64,000 nucleotides of DNA from Clostridium algidicarnis DSM 15099 (lineage in GTDB: Bacteria > Bacillota > Clostridia > Clostridiales > Clostridiaceae). This document shows positions 35,584-45,852 of the stretch, piece by piece. Under the pieces are notes generated by a model, which saw only the letters and a program-made list of their open reading frames with translations, was not told where the DNA came from and made no database searches. The position numbers and the translations under genes are program-made. The stretch is taken from NCBI RefSeq assembly GCF_002934235.1, contig NZ_PTIS01000001.1, forward strand, positions 186,001-250,000. Reading direction: 5' to 3'. Position 1 is the first letter of the stretch; each line of letters starts with the position of its first letter.

Positions 35584-36474
35584 ATGTTTAAATCAGGATT
35601 TGTAACTATAATAGGAAGACCTAATGTGGGTAAGTCCACATTGCTAAATCACTTAATGGGGCAGAAACTTTCCATAGTTTCTAATAAACCTCAAACTACA
35701 AGAAATAATATACAAACTATAATGACAGGGGAAGATTATCAGTTAATATTTGTAGATACCCCAGGACTACATAAACCAAGGCATAAATTAGGAGAATATA
35801 TGGTGAAGGTTGCCCAAGATTCTACTAAAGGGGTAGATCTTATCTTGTTTTTAACTACTCCTCAAGGACATTTAGAAAAAGGTGATATGCACATATTAGA
35901 GGAACTAAAAAACACTTCTGTTCCTGTGTTTTTAGTATTAAATAAGGTAGATGAAAACACTGCAGAAAATGTAGCAAAAACTTTAAAAGAATATGGAGAG
36001 CACTTTAAATTTAAAGAAATAATCCCTATATCAGCTTTAAAGGGCAAAAATACAGATAAGCTCCTAGAACTTATGAAGGAAACACTGCCTGAAGGACCTA
36101 AATATTATCCAGAAGATATGATAGCTGATGTTCAAGAAAAATTTGTTGTATCAGAAATTATAAGGGAAAAGGCACTAAGAGTCTTGAATGAGGAAGTTCC
36201 TCATGGAATAGCTGTTGATGTAATTCAAATGAAACAGGATGCCAAGGGGATGTATCATATTGAGGTAGACTTACTTTGTGAAAAGGATTCTCACAAGGGG
36301 ATAATAATAGGTAAAAACGGTCAGACGCTAAAGCGTATAGGGCAGTATGCAAGAGAAGATATAGAAAAACTTTTAGAATCAAGAGTTAATCTTAAAATAT
36401 GGGTTAAGGTAAGAAAAGAGTGGAGAGATAATCCTAATTACTTAAAAGAGTTAGGGTATAAAATAAAGAAATAA
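35584..36474 (+). CDS. era: GTPase Era
   Basis: 296 residues. Era binds 16S rRNA near its 3' end and acts in 30S assembly and cell-cycle checks. G domain: GRPNVGKST (G1), the TTRNNI switch (G2), DTPG (G3) and NKVD (G4). The C-terminal KH domain has [15 protein letters not shown] (about residue 237). AAGGAGG precedes the ATG. recO follows, as in other Firmicutes. Confidence 0.97.
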   Translation: MFKSGFVTIIGRPNVGKSTLLNHLMGQKLSIVSNKPQTTRNNIQTIMTGEDYQLIFVDTPGLHKPRHKLGEYMVKVAQDSTKGVDLILFLTTPQGHLEKGDMHILEELKNTSVPVFLVLNKVDENTAENVAKTLKEYGEHFKFKEIIPISALKGKNTDKLLELMKETLPEGPKYYPEDMIADVQEKFVVSEIIREKALRVLNEEVPHGIAVDVIQMKQDAKGMYHIEVDLLCEKDSHKGIIIGKNGQTLKRIGQYAREDIEKLLESRVNLKIWVKVRKEWRDNPNYLKELGYKIKK

Positions 36475-36557
36475 AATGAAATATGCATAAAACAATTTGT
36501 TATTATAATTTTTATATAACAATGTTAGCTCAGCTTCAAATAATGGGAGATGATCTT

Positions 36558-37295
36558 GTGTCAACATATAAAACAAGTGGCATAGTTATAAAGGTACAAG
36601 ATTTTAAAGAAAATGATAAATTAGTTTATATTTTTACAGAAAAGCTTGGAAAGATTAAAGCCATTGCTAAGGGCTCCAAAAGGAATAGAAGCAGTTTACT
36701 TACTCCTACCATGCAACTTTGTTTTGGGGAGTATGTTATATTTAAGGGGAAAAATCTATATACCATAAATGAAGCTAAGGTTATTAACTCTTTTGGTAGT
36801 TTATTAAATGATCTGGAAAAGCTTACTTATTCAACTTATATTTGTGAACTTATAGATATAGCTGTGGTAGAGGAAGAAAGTAACGCAAGCCTTTTTAAGG
36901 ATTTTACCACATGCTTATATCTTTTAAGTACAGGTGCTATAAATTATGAAATATTAATAAGGGCTTTTGAGATAAGGTTATTAAAATATACAGGATATGA
37001 CTTAGAATTGGAGCATTGTAGTATTTGTAAGAAAAAAATATCAACCTCTAACTATATAAATTTAACCTATGGAGGAGGGGTATGCGATGAATGCGAGAAA
37101 ATGGATTCAGTTTTTTTGAGTAAGGCTTCTTTTAATTCATTAAAATTTTTATCTACTACGAGCTTTGAAAAGCTCTATAGACTAACTTTAAGTGAAAATA
37201 TACGAAAAGAATTGTATAAGATTCTTACTACTATGATTTCATTAAATTATGCAAGAACCCCGAAAAGTCTTCAAATGCTTGAATTTATCAAGTGA
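36558..37295 (+). CDS. recO: DNA repair protein RecO
   Basis: 245 residues from the GTG at 36558, which follows GGGAGATGAT and gives the family start VSTYKTSGIVIK. An ATG at 36483 in the same frame would add 25 residues with no counterpart in the family and no site. The N-terminal OB fold binds DNA; the zinc site is CSICKKK...CDEC at about 155-175. RecO helps load RecA with RecR, replacing SSB. The last three codons (ATC AAG TGA) coincide with the left end of the second copy of the structured repeat. Confidence 0.93.
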   Translation: MSTYKTSGIVIKVQDFKENDKLVYIFTEKLGKIKAIAKGSKRNRSSLLTPTMQLCFGEYVIFKGKNLYTINEAKVINSFGSLLNDLEKLTYSTYICELIDIAVVEEESNASLFKDFTTCLYLLSTGAINYEILIRAFEIRLLKYTGYDLELEHCSICKKKISTSNYINLTYGGGVCDECEKMDSVFLSKASFNSLKFLSTTSFEKLYRLTLSENIRKELYKILTTMISLNYARTPKSLQMLEFIK

Positions 37296-37438
37296 TTCTT
37301 AGACTCAGGTGGAGTTTGCTTATAAGGAATACATCTCTCCATCTGAGTCTTAGAAGAACTTATCCAGAGGCATAGCAGCCGTCATCCCCCACCTTGAAGA
37401 GGATAGGGGTGTTACGGATGGTAGCAATCTGATAAAAT
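37287..37438 (+). repeat. Structured intergenic repeat, copy 2 (152 bp)
   Basis: Full-length copy. The left hairpin pairs AGACTCAGGTGGAG with CTCCATCTGAGTCT (14 positions, one G-U) around an AT-rich loop. The core GCAGCCGTCATCCCC...GGGGTGTTACGG folds as a second stem. The right end GGATGGTAGCAATCTGATAAAAT has a slightly damaged third hairpin. Compared with copy 3, a T-A pair in the first stem is C-G here, a compensatory change. The element starts at the recO stop and lies in the direction of transcription. No ORF. Confidence 0.88.
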
Positions 37439-37496
37439 AAATATAGATAAAAGGGCTAAGCTCAATAATTTAGTATATAAAGGGAGTGTGGAATTT

Positions 37497-38072
37497 ATGG
37501 AAGATATAACTTTAGAAAAGATTGATATAATAAGAGAACGAGCTGGTGTTACTTATGCAAGAGCAAAAGAAGTTTTAGAAATTAATGAAGGAAATATAGT
37601 GGATTCGCTTATTTATATAGAATCAAACTTAGAAGATAAAGAAAAAAAGATATATTCTACCCTAGATGAATTGATTAAATGGCTTAAAGACATTGTAAAT
37701 AAAGGAAATGTAAATAGAATAAGAATAAAAAAGGAAGATAGAGTACTGGTAGATGTACCAATAAATGCTGGCATTGCTGTAGGAGTTATTGCCGCAGTTT
37801 GGAAGCCTCTTATTGCTATTGGACTTGCAACTGCAACTTTAACAACTGTAACAGTTGAAATAACAAAAGATGATGGAACTATAGAAGTTGTAAATAAAAT
37901 TATAAAAAGTAAAACAAGTAACTTTACTAAAGATGTTAAAGGAAAAATTGATGGAATAACAAATGTAGTAAAAGATAAGTTTAAAAAAGAAAAATCTAAA
38001 GATGAAATAAAAAGTAATGACGAGCCAGTATATAAATATACTGTAAAATTTGAAGATATAGATAAAGAATAA
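37497..38072 (+). CDS. DUF4342-type protein with N-terminal UBA-like domain
   Basis: 191 residues from the ATG at 37497 (AAAGGGAG upstream; GTG at 37488 is a poorer option). Residues 1-45 look like a UBA/TS-N-type helical domain (ITLEKIDIIRERAGVTYARAKEVLE), as found in EF-Ts and some clostridial proteins. A middle region (about 65-125) matches DUF4342: RIRIKKEDRVLVDVPINAGIAVGV, then a hydrophobic stretch that could be a membrane-associated helix. The tail from about 140 is Lys-rich. Function unknown. It stands between repeat copy 2 and the ccpN-like gene. Confidence 0.75.
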   Translation: MEDITLEKIDIIRERAGVTYARAKEVLEINEGNIVDSLIYIESNLEDKEKKIYSTLDELIKWLKDIVNKGNVNRIRIKKEDRVLVDVPINAGIAVGVIAAVWKPLIAIGLATATLTTVTVEITKDDGTIEVVNKIIKSKTSNFTKDVKGKIDGITNVVKDKFKKEKSKDEIKSNDEPVYKYTVKFEDIDKE

Positions 38073-38205
38073 GAAACATTGCACAAAATTTAACGAAGAA
38101 TAGATAAAATTATGTGATTTATCTATACTATTTTATAAAATTCGTGTATAATATATTTGAATATACTAGTATAATATGCTGTTATATTCTAAGAGGATAA
38201 GTGAG

Positions 38206-38847
38206 GTGATTAATATTAAGCTAACGCCAAGACAAGAAGAAATAATTAGATTAGTAAAAGAAAATCACCCAATTACAAGTGAAACCCTAGCTTCTAATTT
38301 AGGGGTTACAAGGGCTGCTTTAAGACCAGATTTAGCTGTTTTAACAATGATAGGTGTATTAGAGGCACGCCCTAAGGTAGGATATATATACTCACAAAAG
38401 CCCTCTTATAGCATGATTTATGATTATATAGTAGACATTAAGACAAAAGATATAATGTCTAAACCTGTAGTAGTATCCGAAGAAACTACAGTATACGATG
38501 CCATAATACATCTTTTTTTAAATGATGTAGGAACGTTATTTGTTGAAAATAAAGGAATGCTTACAGGTGCTATATCTAGAAAAGACTTTTTGAAAATAGC
38601 CATGGGAGGAACAGATATACATAAGGTTCCAGTAGGTATTATAATGACCAGGATGCCTAATATTATATTTGTAGAAAAAGAAGATAGTGCATACCTAGTA
38701 GCCCAAAAGATAATTGATCATGAAATTGATAGCTTGCCAGTAGTTGAAAGAGTGTTCGAAGAAGGAAAAGAACAACTTAAAATTATTGGAAAGGTTTCTA
38801 AGACCAACATTACAAAGCTTTTTGTTAAATTAGGCCAATCAAAGTAA
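38206..38847 (+). CDS. ccpN: CBS-domain transcriptional repressor, CcpN/YqzB family
   Basis: 213 residues from the GTG at 38206, chosen because AGAGGA lies eight bases upstream. An ATG at 38176 has no site; an ATT at 38215 with GAGGTG before it would give the exact family start (IKLTPRQEEII) and cannot be excluded. The N-terminal helix-turn-helix contains ITSETLASNLGVTRAALRPDLAVLTMIG and GYIYS; two CBS domains fill about 80-205. In B. subtilis CcpN represses gluconeogenic genes and its partner YqfL controls PPDK-like steps. Here the gene directly precedes ppdK, so it probably controls pyruvate-phosphoenolpyruvate conversion. Confidence 0.88.
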   Translation: MINIKLTPRQEEIIRLVKENHPITSETLASNLGVTRAALRPDLAVLTMIGVLEARPKVGYIYSQKPSYSMIYDYIVDIKTKDIMSKPVVVSEETTVYDAIIHLFLNDVGTLFVENKGMLTGAISRKDFLKIAMGGTDIHKVPVGIIMTRMPNIIFVEKEDSAYLVAQKIIDHEIDSLPVVERVFEEGKEQLKIIGKVSKTNITKLFVKLGQSK

Positions 38848-38855
38848 ATTCTATA

Positions 38856-38883
38856 CTAACCGGGACAAAAAAAGTCCCGTTAG
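38856..38883 (+). other. Hairpin between ccpN and ppdK
   Basis: CTAACCGGGAC and GTCCCGTTAG pair around a loop of seven A, with one bulged C. There is no T run after it on the plus strand, so it is not a standard terminator there. It could be an mRNA processing or regulatory element between the two genes. Confidence 0.45.
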
Positions 38884-38923
38884 AATACAATTCAATAGAT
38901 TATACAATCGAAGGAGTGTTAAC

Positions 38924-41551
38924 ATGGAAAAGAAATATGTTTACTTTTTTAATGAGGGTGATGCTTCAATGAGAAATCTTCTTGGGGGAAAAGGTTCCAA
39001 TCTTGCAGAAATGACTAAAATTGGAATACCAGTACCACAAGGATTCATTGTAACTACAGAAGCATGTAACAAATATTATGATGATGGTAAGACTATAACT
39101 GATGAGGTTACTGGCCAAATATATAAACAGCTAGTTGAGTTAGAAAAGGTTACTGGAAAGCAATTTGGTGGTTTAGAGAATCCATTATTAGTATCAGTTA
39201 GATCAGGAGCTAGAGCTTCTATGCCTGGAATGATGGATACCATATTAAATCTTGGGTTAAATGATGAAACAGTTGAAGCTATGATAAGGCTTACAGGTAA
39301 TGAAAGGTTTGCATATGACTCTTATAGAAGATTTATACAAATGTTTTCAGATGTTGTTATGGAAATAGATAAAAAGAACTTTGAAGCCTTAATCGATAAG
39401 ATGAAGGAAGAAAGAGGCGTTAAATTAGATACAGATTTAACAGCAGATGATTTAAAAGAATTAGTTGGGCAATTTAAAGAATACTACAAAAAAGAAAAGG
39501 GTGAAGATTTCCCATCTGATCCTAAAAAGCAGTTAATAGAATCAATCCTTGCTGTATTTAGATCTTGGGATAACCCAAGAGCAGTAGTTTACAGAAGATT
39601 AAATGATATACCAGCAAGCTGGGGAACAGCTGTTAATGTTCAAGAAATGGTATTTGGTAACAAAGGTGAAACTTCAGGTACAGGAGTTGCTTTCTCAAGA
39701 AACCCTTCAACAGGAGAACATAAAATATTTGCTGAATATTTAATGAATGCTCAAGGTGAAGATGTTGTTGCGGGAATAAGAACACCAGAACCAATAGAAA
39801 AACTTAATGAAGAAATGCCAGAGATATATAAAGAATTTATGGATATAGTTCATAAATTAGAAAATCACTATAAAGATATGCAGGATATGGAATTTACTAT
39901 AGAAGAAGGAAAGTTATATTTCTTGCAGACAAGAAACGGTAAGAGAACAGCCCAGGCAGCTTTAAAGATTGCTGTAGATCTTGTAGAAGAAAAGATGCTA
40001 ACTAAAGAAGAAGCTATATTAAAAGTAGAACCAAAGCAATTAGATACACTGTTACATCCAGCTTTTGATATAAAGGACTTGGAAGATAATACTCCAATAG
40101 CTAAAGGACTGCCTGCATCTCCAGGAGCTGCTTGTGGTAAAATAACATTTACAGCAAAGGAAGCTAAGGAAAGACACGAAAAAGGAGAAAAGGTTGTACT
40201 TGTAAGACTTGAAACATCTCCAGAAGATATAGAAGGTATGATAGCAGCTGAAGGTATACTTACAGTGAGAGGCGGAATGACATCTCATGCTGCTGTAGTT
40301 GCTAGAGGTATGGGTACTTGCTGTGTTGCTGGATGTGGAGAATTAAAAGTTGATGAAGCTAAAAAGAAGTTAACAGTTGGAGGAAAAGTTTATACAGGAG
40401 ATGACTATATATCTATAGATGGAAGTACAGGAAACATATATGGAACATCTATAAAAACAGTTGATCCTGAAATAAGTGGACACTTTGAAACATTTATGGC
40501 TTGGGCTGATGATGTTAGAAAATTAAAAGTTAGAGCTAATGCAGATACACCAGGAGATGCGGCTCAGGCAGTAACATTTGGTGCAGAAGGCATAGGTCTT
40601 TGTAGAACTGAGCATATGTTCTTTGCAGAGGATAGAATAGCAGCTGTAAGAGAAATGATAGTTTCTAAAAATGAAGTTCAAAGAAGAAAAGCCTTAGCAA
40701 AAATTCTTCCAATGCAAAAAGAAGATTTCGTTGGACTATATGAAGTAATGGAAGGTAAACCAACTACTATAAGACTTTTAGATCCACCACTTCATGAATT
40801 CTTACCAACTCATGAAGATGAAATAAGAGCACTTGCAAAAGATATGGAGTTAGAGTATGAAGAATTAAAGTCAACTATAGAATCCTTACATGAGGTAAAC
40901 CCAATGATGGGACATAGAGGATGTCGTTTAGCCGTTTCTTATCCAGAAATAGCTGAAATGCAAGCTACAGCAATTATAGAAGCAGCTATAGAAGTTAAAG
41001 AAAGAAAAGGCTTCGATATAGTGCCAGAAATAATGATACCTCTTGTAGGAGAAATAAAAGAATTAAAGTATGTTAAAGATATAATAACAACTACTGCTGA
41101 TAAAATAATAAAAGAAAAAGGCGTAGAGTTAAAATATTTGGTAGGAACAATGATAGAAATACCAAGAGCTGCTTTAACAGCTGATGAAATAGCAAAAGAA
41201 GCAGAATTCTTCTCATTTGGAACAAATGATTTAACACAAATGACTTTTGGATTCTCAAGAGATGATGCTGGTAATTTCTTAAAAGATTATTATGAAAAGA
41301 AGGTTTATGAATCTGATCCATTTGCTAAATTAGATCAAACTGGAGTCGGGCAACTTATTGAAATTGCTACTGAAAAAGGTAGAAAAACTAGACCTGACAT
41401 AAAGCTTGGAATATGTGGAGAGCATGGAGGAGACCCATCATCAGTTGAATTCTGCCATAACGTAGGACTTAACTATGTTTCTTGTTCACCATTTAGAGTG
41501 CCTCTTGCAAGACTTGCAGCAGCACAAGCTCAAGTTAAAAACAAGAGATAA
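38924..41551 (+). CDS. ppdK: Pyruvate, phosphate dikinase
   Basis: 875 residues, standard for the clostridial enzyme. It interconverts pyruvate + ATP + Pi and phosphoenolpyruvate + AMP + PPi. The N-terminal nucleotide-binding domain includes GGKGSNLAEM and SVRSGARASMPGMMDT. The phosphohistidine is His455 in GGMTSHAAVVARG. The C-terminal TIM barrel ends with CGEHGGDPSS (catalytic Cys831). The threonine of TSHA is the usual target of regulatory phosphorylation. AAGGAGTG lies upstream. The pyrophosphate product links it to the pyrophosphatase at 553-2199. A terminator follows. Confidence 0.97.
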   Translation: MEKKYVYFFNEGDASMRNLLGGKGSNLAEMTKIGIPVPQGFIVTTEACNKYYDDGKTITDEVTGQIYKQLVELEKVTGKQFGGLENPLLVSVRSGARASMPGMMDTILNLGLNDETVEAMIRLTGNERFAYDSYRRFIQMFSDVVMEIDKKNFEALIDKMKEERGVKLDTDLTADDLKELVGQFKEYYKKEKGEDFPSDPKKQLIESILAVFRSWDNPRAVVYRRLNDIPASWGTAVNVQEMVFGNKGETSGTGVAFSRNPSTGEHKIFAEYLMNAQGEDVVAGIRTPEPIEKLNEEMPEIYKEFMDIVHKLENHYKDMQDMEFTIEEGKLYFLQTRNGKRTAQAALKIAVDLVEEKMLTKEEAILKVEPKQLDTLLHPAFDIKDLEDNTPIAKGLPASPGAACGKITFTAKEAKERHEKGEKVVLVRLETSPEDIEGMIAAEGILTVRGGMTSHAAVVARGMGTCCVAGCGELKVDEAKKKLTVGGKVYTGDDYISIDGSTGNIYGTSIKTVDPEISGHFETFMAWADDVRKLKVRANADTPGDAAQAVTFGAEGIGLCRTEHMFFAEDRIAAVREMIVSKNEVQRRKALAKILPMQKEDFVGLYEVMEGKPTTIRLLDPPLHEFLPTHEDEIRALAKDMELEYEELKSTIESLHEVNPMMGHRGCRLAVSYPEIAEMQATAIIEAAIEVKERKGFDIVPEIMIPLVGEIKELKYVKDIITTTADKIIKEKGVELKYLVGTMIEIPRAALTADEIAKEAEFFSFGTNDLTQMTFGFSRDDAGNFLKDYYEKKVYESDPFAKLDQTGVGQLIEIATEKGRKTRPDIKLGICGEHGGDPSSVEFCHNVGLNYVSCSPFRVPLARLAAAQAQVKNKR

Positions 41552-41565
41552 TATATAAAATTATG

Positions 41566-41595
41566 AAGGACTATCCTTTAGGATAGTCCTTTTTA
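41566..41595. terminator. Terminator between ppdK and the convergent cotS-like gene
   Basis: AAGGACTATCC (41566-41576) and GGATAGTCCTT (41581-41591) with a 4-base loop, followed by TTTTTAA on the plus strand. It overlaps the stop region of the minus-strand gene. Confidence 0.85.
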
Positions 41596-42660
41596 ATTTA
41601 GTGTGCATTTAAATTTATTTTCTATGTAATCTTTAAATTCAAAAGCAAACTGAAGTTGAAAGTCGTTTTTTGAAGCCGCTTTATTTAAAAGGTTACAAAA
41701 AGAAGATTTATTACATTTATTTATATTATTATAATAATCTTTAGAAATTTTCCAATACTTTTGAGGAAAGGCTAGGTATATAAATATATATTTGTATTCA
41801 TCAAGTGACAAAGGCCTTATGCTATCATATATTTCAAGTGCGCTTATGGCTATTTCTAGATCCCAGCGAGTGTTATCTCTTTTTAGTAATCTTCTTAAAA
41901 AATAAGAGATATCATGTGTACAATAATCAATTTTACATTTATCAAAATCTATAGTCCAAATATTATTTTCATTATCAAATATTATGTTTTTATTTACATA
42001 GTCGCCATGACATAAAGAAATGCTAAGATTACTCATAGATATGGTAGAAGATACATCAAGTGCTAACTTTGCAAGTTTCATACTACTTTCGAAGTTGTTT
42101 AAGAATATCTTTGAAAATTTATCACCGTATTTAAATGCTTTATTAGAACAATTTAAAAGTTGCTCAAAATGCTTTTCTGTAGAAAGAGTAATATCAGCAT
42201 AAGCTTCTTTGTATTTACTACCTTTGATTGGAATGAAGTTATCACAAGCATTATGAAATTTAGAAAGATTTAAGGCGGAATTTATGATATTTTCTACGTT
42301 ATCATAGTCACATTTGTTTCCGTCAATCCAAGGTGATAATATAAATAACATATCACTTTCAATTACAAATCGGCCACCTGTATTTGTTGGAAGTATTCTT
42401 GGAACATTGATCTTATTCCTATATAACCACTCCATGGCAGAATATACAAATAATAATTCTTCTATATTGTAATATACCTTTTTTAAGCAGTAGGAATTTA
42501 TGCCATTATCTATTTTATAAACAGCTCTTTGCTTATCTGTATCTTTAAATTTGATTTGTGTAACTTCGTAGTCTTGCAAATCATAGTAAGGAAGTATTAC
42601 TTTTTTTATGTTGCTTTCTAATAATAATTCATAGGAAATTCTTTTTGCTTCTGAGGGCAT
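41593..42660 (-). CDS. CotS-family spore coat protein (kinase-like fold)
   Basis: 355 residues with an aminoglycoside phosphotransferase/kinase-like fold. The catalytic loop is LCHGDYVNKNIIFD (Asp220 with the following Asn) and the metal-binding segment is WTIDFDKCKIDYCTHDISYF. These features and the length match the CotS/YutH/CotI group of spore coat proteins; related members phosphorylate other coat proteins. It is also possible that it is another sugar or choline kinase, but the clostridial gene pattern favours CotS. On the minus strand TAGGAGTGTTATA precedes the ATG. Monocistronic. Confidence 0.85.
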   Translation of the reverse strand: MPSEAKRISYELLLESNIKKVILPYYDLQDYEVTQIKFKDTDKQRAVYKIDNGINSYCLKKVYYNIEELLFVYSAMEWLYRNKINVPRILPTNTGGRFVIESDMLFILSPWIDGNKCDYDNVENIINSALNLSKFHNACDNFIPIKGSKYKEAYADITLSTEKHFEQLLNCSNKAFKYGDKFSKIFLNNFESSMKLAKLALDVSSTISMSNLSISLCHGDYVNKNIIFDNENNIWTIDFDKCKIDYCTHDISYFLRRLLKRDNTRWDLEIAISALEIYDSIRPLSLDEYKYIFIYLAFPQKYWKISKDYYNNINKCNKSSFCNLLNKAASKNDFQLQFAFEFKDYIENKFKCTLN

Positions 42661-42805
42661 TATAACACTCCTAAATATTAATTCACTATAATAATATTAC
42701 TTTAAATTTAAGAATATACTAAAAAGTCAATTTTAATTATATATATATCTAAAATAGAGGACTTTTTAATAATATTATAGAATTTAATAATAAGGGGTGA
42801 TGAAG

Positions 42806-43837
42806 TTGATTATCAGAGAGAAAATTGAAATGAATGAAAAAAACACATTTATAAAAGGTGCTGCCCTTTCAAAAAATACTGCTGGAAGAGAAAAAGAAGA
42901 GGAATTAGATAAAATCAGAACTCCTTATATGGTTGATAGGGATAGAATAGTTCATAGTAAATCTTTTAGAAGATTAAAACATAAAACACAAGTATATATA
43001 AAAACCTCAGGAGACCATTATAGAACTAGACTTACACATACATTAGAAGTCTCTCAGATATCTAAGACTATTGGAAAGGGTATTGGATTAAATGAAGACC
43101 TTATTGAAGCTATTGCTTTGGGGCATGACATAGGACATGTAGCCTTTGCACATAGTGGGGAGGATGCATTAAATGAACTTTTAAAAGACGGATTTAAACA
43201 CAATGAGCAAAGTGTCAGGGTTTTAAGATGCTTAGAGAAGGATGGACAAGGGTTAAATATAACAAAAGAAGTTTTAGATGGCATTTTGAAACATAGTGGG
43301 TTTTCTAAACGCCTTAACAATAAAGCTATGACTTTAGAGGGACAAGTAGTTCAATACAGTGATAAAATAGCTTACGTAAATCATGATATAGATGACTCTG
43401 TAAGAGCAGGAATGCTTAATATATCTGATATTCCCAAAAATACAATTAAAGTTCTTGGGCATACCCATGGACAAAGGATAAATACTTTGGTTAATGATTG
43501 TATTTACAGTACATTAGAGAATATAGACAAGGGGATTATGGAGGTATCTTTAAGTGATTTTGTAAATGAATCTTTAGTAGAACTTCGAAAATTTATGTTT
43601 GAAAATATATATTTAGGGAATATATTAAAAGAAGAGAGAGATAAAGCAAAATTTGTTTTATACAATGTTTATAATTATTATATTAAAAACATAGAAAAAA
43701 TGCCTAATTTATATAAGGAAATTGTAGAAAGAGAAGGAAGCGAAAGAGGCGTTGCAGATTATATTGCTGGAATGAGTGATGATTATTGCCTTTTAGCATT
43801 TAATAAAATATATGTTCCAAAGTTTGTAATATATTAA
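42806..43837 (+). CDS. dgt: Deoxyguanosinetriphosphate triphosphohydrolase-like HD protein
   Basis: 343 residues from the TTG at 42806, eight bases after AAGGGG; the GTG at 42797 and ATG at 42800 lie too close to that site. Family start [14 protein letters not shown]-domain residues: [43 protein letters not shown] and the later [11 protein letters not shown]. Proteins of this type (YpgA/dGTPase-like) cleave dNTPs to deoxynucleosides and triphosphate. The gene lies before dnaG-rpoD, its place in most clostridia, which links it with replication. Confidence 0.92.
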   Translation: MIIREKIEMNEKNTFIKGAALSKNTAGREKEEELDKIRTPYMVDRDRIVHSKSFRRLKHKTQVYIKTSGDHYRTRLTHTLEVSQISKTIGKGIGLNEDLIEAIALGHDIGHVAFAHSGEDALNELLKDGFKHNEQSVRVLRCLEKDGQGLNITKEVLDGILKHSGFSKRLNNKAMTLEGQVVQYSDKIAYVNHDIDDSVRAGMLNISDIPKNTIKVLGHTHGQRINTLVNDCIYSTLENIDKGIMEVSLSDFVNESLVELRKFMFENIYLGNILKEERDKAKFVLYNVYNYYIKNIEKMPNLYKEIVEREGSERGVADYIAGMSDDYCLLAFNKIYVPKFVIY

Positions 43838-44083
43838 GAAATTTAGGAATAATTTTACTTGGATTATGGGCAGACTATTAATGAATTTATAAAAGTTAAT
43901 ATATATATATTAAATTTTGAAGGATATTTAAGGTTTATAAAGAATATATAATTAAAAGGCTATGATATTCTTTAAAATATTATAATGTTACAAAAAGTAA
44001 ACAATATAAAAGGGAATATGATATTTTATGTCGAATACATAATGCTTTATTTAAATTATGCATTAGGATAGGTGGGAAAATTA

Positions 44084-45850
44084 TTGGCCATACCAGAAGA
44101 CGTAATAGAAAGGATAAAAGAACAAAATGATATAGTGGATATTATATCTGAAAAGGTTAAATTAAAGCATTCAGGAAAAAATTATCTTGGGCTTTGTCCT
44201 TTTCATAATGAAAAAACACCATCCTTTAGTGTATCAGTAGATAAACAAATTTATAAGTGCTTCGGTTGTGGGGAGGCAGGTAATGTTATCACTTTTGTGA
44301 TGAAAACTAAGGGCTTATCTTATGTAGAATCTATAGAATACCTTGGAGAAAGGGCCAATATAAGTATAGAACAAGGCCAAGATAAAAAGATAAAGGATAA
44401 AAAAGATATCTTATATAAGATAAATGTGGAAGCAGCTAGGTTCTTTTTTAACAATTTAAACAAAAACTTAGAAGAAAAAGAATACTTTTTAAAAAGAGGC
44501 ATAACTGAAGCAACAATAAGAAGATTCGGACTTGGTTATTCATTAAACAACTGGGAAGAGTTACTTAAATTTTTAAAAAGAAAGGGGTTTTCCCACCAAT
44601 TAGTAAGCGAAGCAGGCCTCGCTGTAGCTAAGGATAAGGGTGGCTTTTATGACAGATTTAGAAACAGGGTCATGTTTCCTGTTTTTGACCATCGTGGAAA
44701 AGTTATAGGCTTTGGAGGTAGAGTGCTAGATGACTCTAAACCTAAATATTTAAACTCACCTGAAACTCAAATATTTTCCAAAAGGACTAATTTATACGGA
44801 CTTAATTTTGCTATAAAAGATAATAAAGATAGATGTCTTGTTATAGTAGAGGGATATATGGATTGTATATCACTTCATCAAGCTGGAATAACTAATGTTG
44901 TCGCATCCCTTGGGACTGCACTTACTGTAAACCAGGCTAGGTTATTAAAAAGATATGCTGATAAAGCTATTATAGCTTACGATGCAGATGTTGCAGGCCA
45001 AAATGCTACGCTTAGAGGGTTAGATGTATTAAAAGGGGTAGGGCTTGATGTAAAAGTTCTTACAGTACCTGATGGTAAAGATCCAGATGGATATGTAAGA
45101 ATTCATGGAAAAGAAGAGTTTTTAAAGTTAATATCTAATTCTGTTCCATTAATAGATTATAAACTAAATAGGGCAAAAGAAAATAAAAATCTATTTAAGG
45201 AAACAGACTTAATTCAATATGCAAAGGAAGTTACAGATATAATAGAAGATTTGAATCCTATTGAGCAGGATATTTATATAAAAAAGGTTTCAGAACAAAC
45301 AGGAATAAAAGAACAAGCGTTTTATGATAGTGTTAAGAAATCTAATAATAAAGAATTTGAATATAACAAGAAAATGAATAACACAGAAGGTTTTGGTTCA
45401 AAATCATATTTAGAGCCAGCTTATGTGAAAGCTGAAAGAAGTTTACTTAACTTAATGATAGAAGATATACAGATATATGAATATATTAAAGAAAATATGG
45501 GAAAAGATGGCTTTATAATAGATACACATAAAAAGATACTTGATTTTATATTAGATAGTGAACATATAAAAGGAATAGATAGATATAAATATATTGAGTC
45601 TAAATGTGATGATGCTGAAAGTATTAAAGAATGGACACTTATTAAGGAAATTAAGCCTTTAGATGAAGATAGTGATAAGGTAAAGGTTGTTAAAGATTAT
45701 TTTGAAAAAATTAAAAATTATAGGCTAGAGGAGTCGAAAAAGAAAATTATGATTAGAATTAAGAAATTGGAACTAAATGGTGATATAGATGAGTCTATGA
45801 GATTAACAACAGAACTTATGAGAATTCAAAAAGCAGAAGGGAGGGATTAA
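44084..45850 (+). CDS. dnaG: DNA primase
   Basis: 588 residues from the TTG at 44084 (site AGGTGGG eight bases upstream; a GTG at 44072 lies inside that site). It lays RNA primers for replication. Zinc-binding domain: Cys38, His41, Cys59, Cys62 ([11 protein letters not shown]...CFGCG). The catalytic core and TOPRIM domain include [34 protein letters not shown] and [11 protein letters not shown]. The C-terminal part binds DnaB helicase. It ends two bases before rpoD: the ancient primase-sigma operon. Confidence 0.96.
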   Translation: MAIPEDVIERIKEQNDIVDIISEKVKLKHSGKNYLGLCPFHNEKTPSFSVSVDKQIYKCFGCGEAGNVITFVMKTKGLSYVESIEYLGERANISIEQGQDKKIKDKKDILYKINVEAARFFFNNLNKNLEEKEYFLKRGITEATIRRFGLGYSLNNWEELLKFLKRKGFSHQLVSEAGLAVAKDKGGFYDRFRNRVMFPVFDHRGKVIGFGGRVLDDSKPKYLNSPETQIFSKRTNLYGLNFAIKDNKDRCLVIVEGYMDCISLHQAGITNVVASLGTALTVNQARLLKRYADKAIIAYDADVAGQNATLRGLDVLKGVGLDVKVLTVPDGKDPDGYVRIHGKEEFLKLISNSVPLIDYKLNRAKENKNLFKETDLIQYAKEVTDIIEDLNPIEQDIYIKKVSEQTGIKEQAFYDSVKKSNNKEFEYNKKMNNTEGFGSKSYLEPAYVKAERSLLNLMIEDIQIYEYIKENMGKDGFIIDTHKKILDFILDSEHIKGIDRYKYIESKCDDAESIKEWTLIKEIKPLDEDSDKVKVVKDYFEKIKNYRLEESKKKIMIRIKKLELNGDIDESMRLTTELMRIQKAEGRD

Positions 45851-45852
45851 GT

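Noticed and set aside
36483-36557. A 25-residue N-terminal extension of RecO
   Set aside because: No ribosome binding site before the ATG at 36483, and the added residues are unlike any part of RecO; the GTG at 36558 gives the normal start.
37287-37438. The repeat as a group I intron or T-box leader
   Set aside because: I find no group I core (P3-P7 signature) and no T-box sequence; the element follows stop codons and has no antiterminator-terminator pair with a T run.
37613-38086. A 157-codon open frame on the minus strand opposite the DUF4342 gene
   Set aside because: The plus-strand frame has a good start and a recognisable domain; the reverse frame is hydrophobic low-complexity sequence.
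38856-38883. The ccpN-ppdK hairpin as a standard terminator
   Set aside because: The A run is in the loop and no T run follows the 3' arm on the plus strand; ppdK begins 40 bases later.
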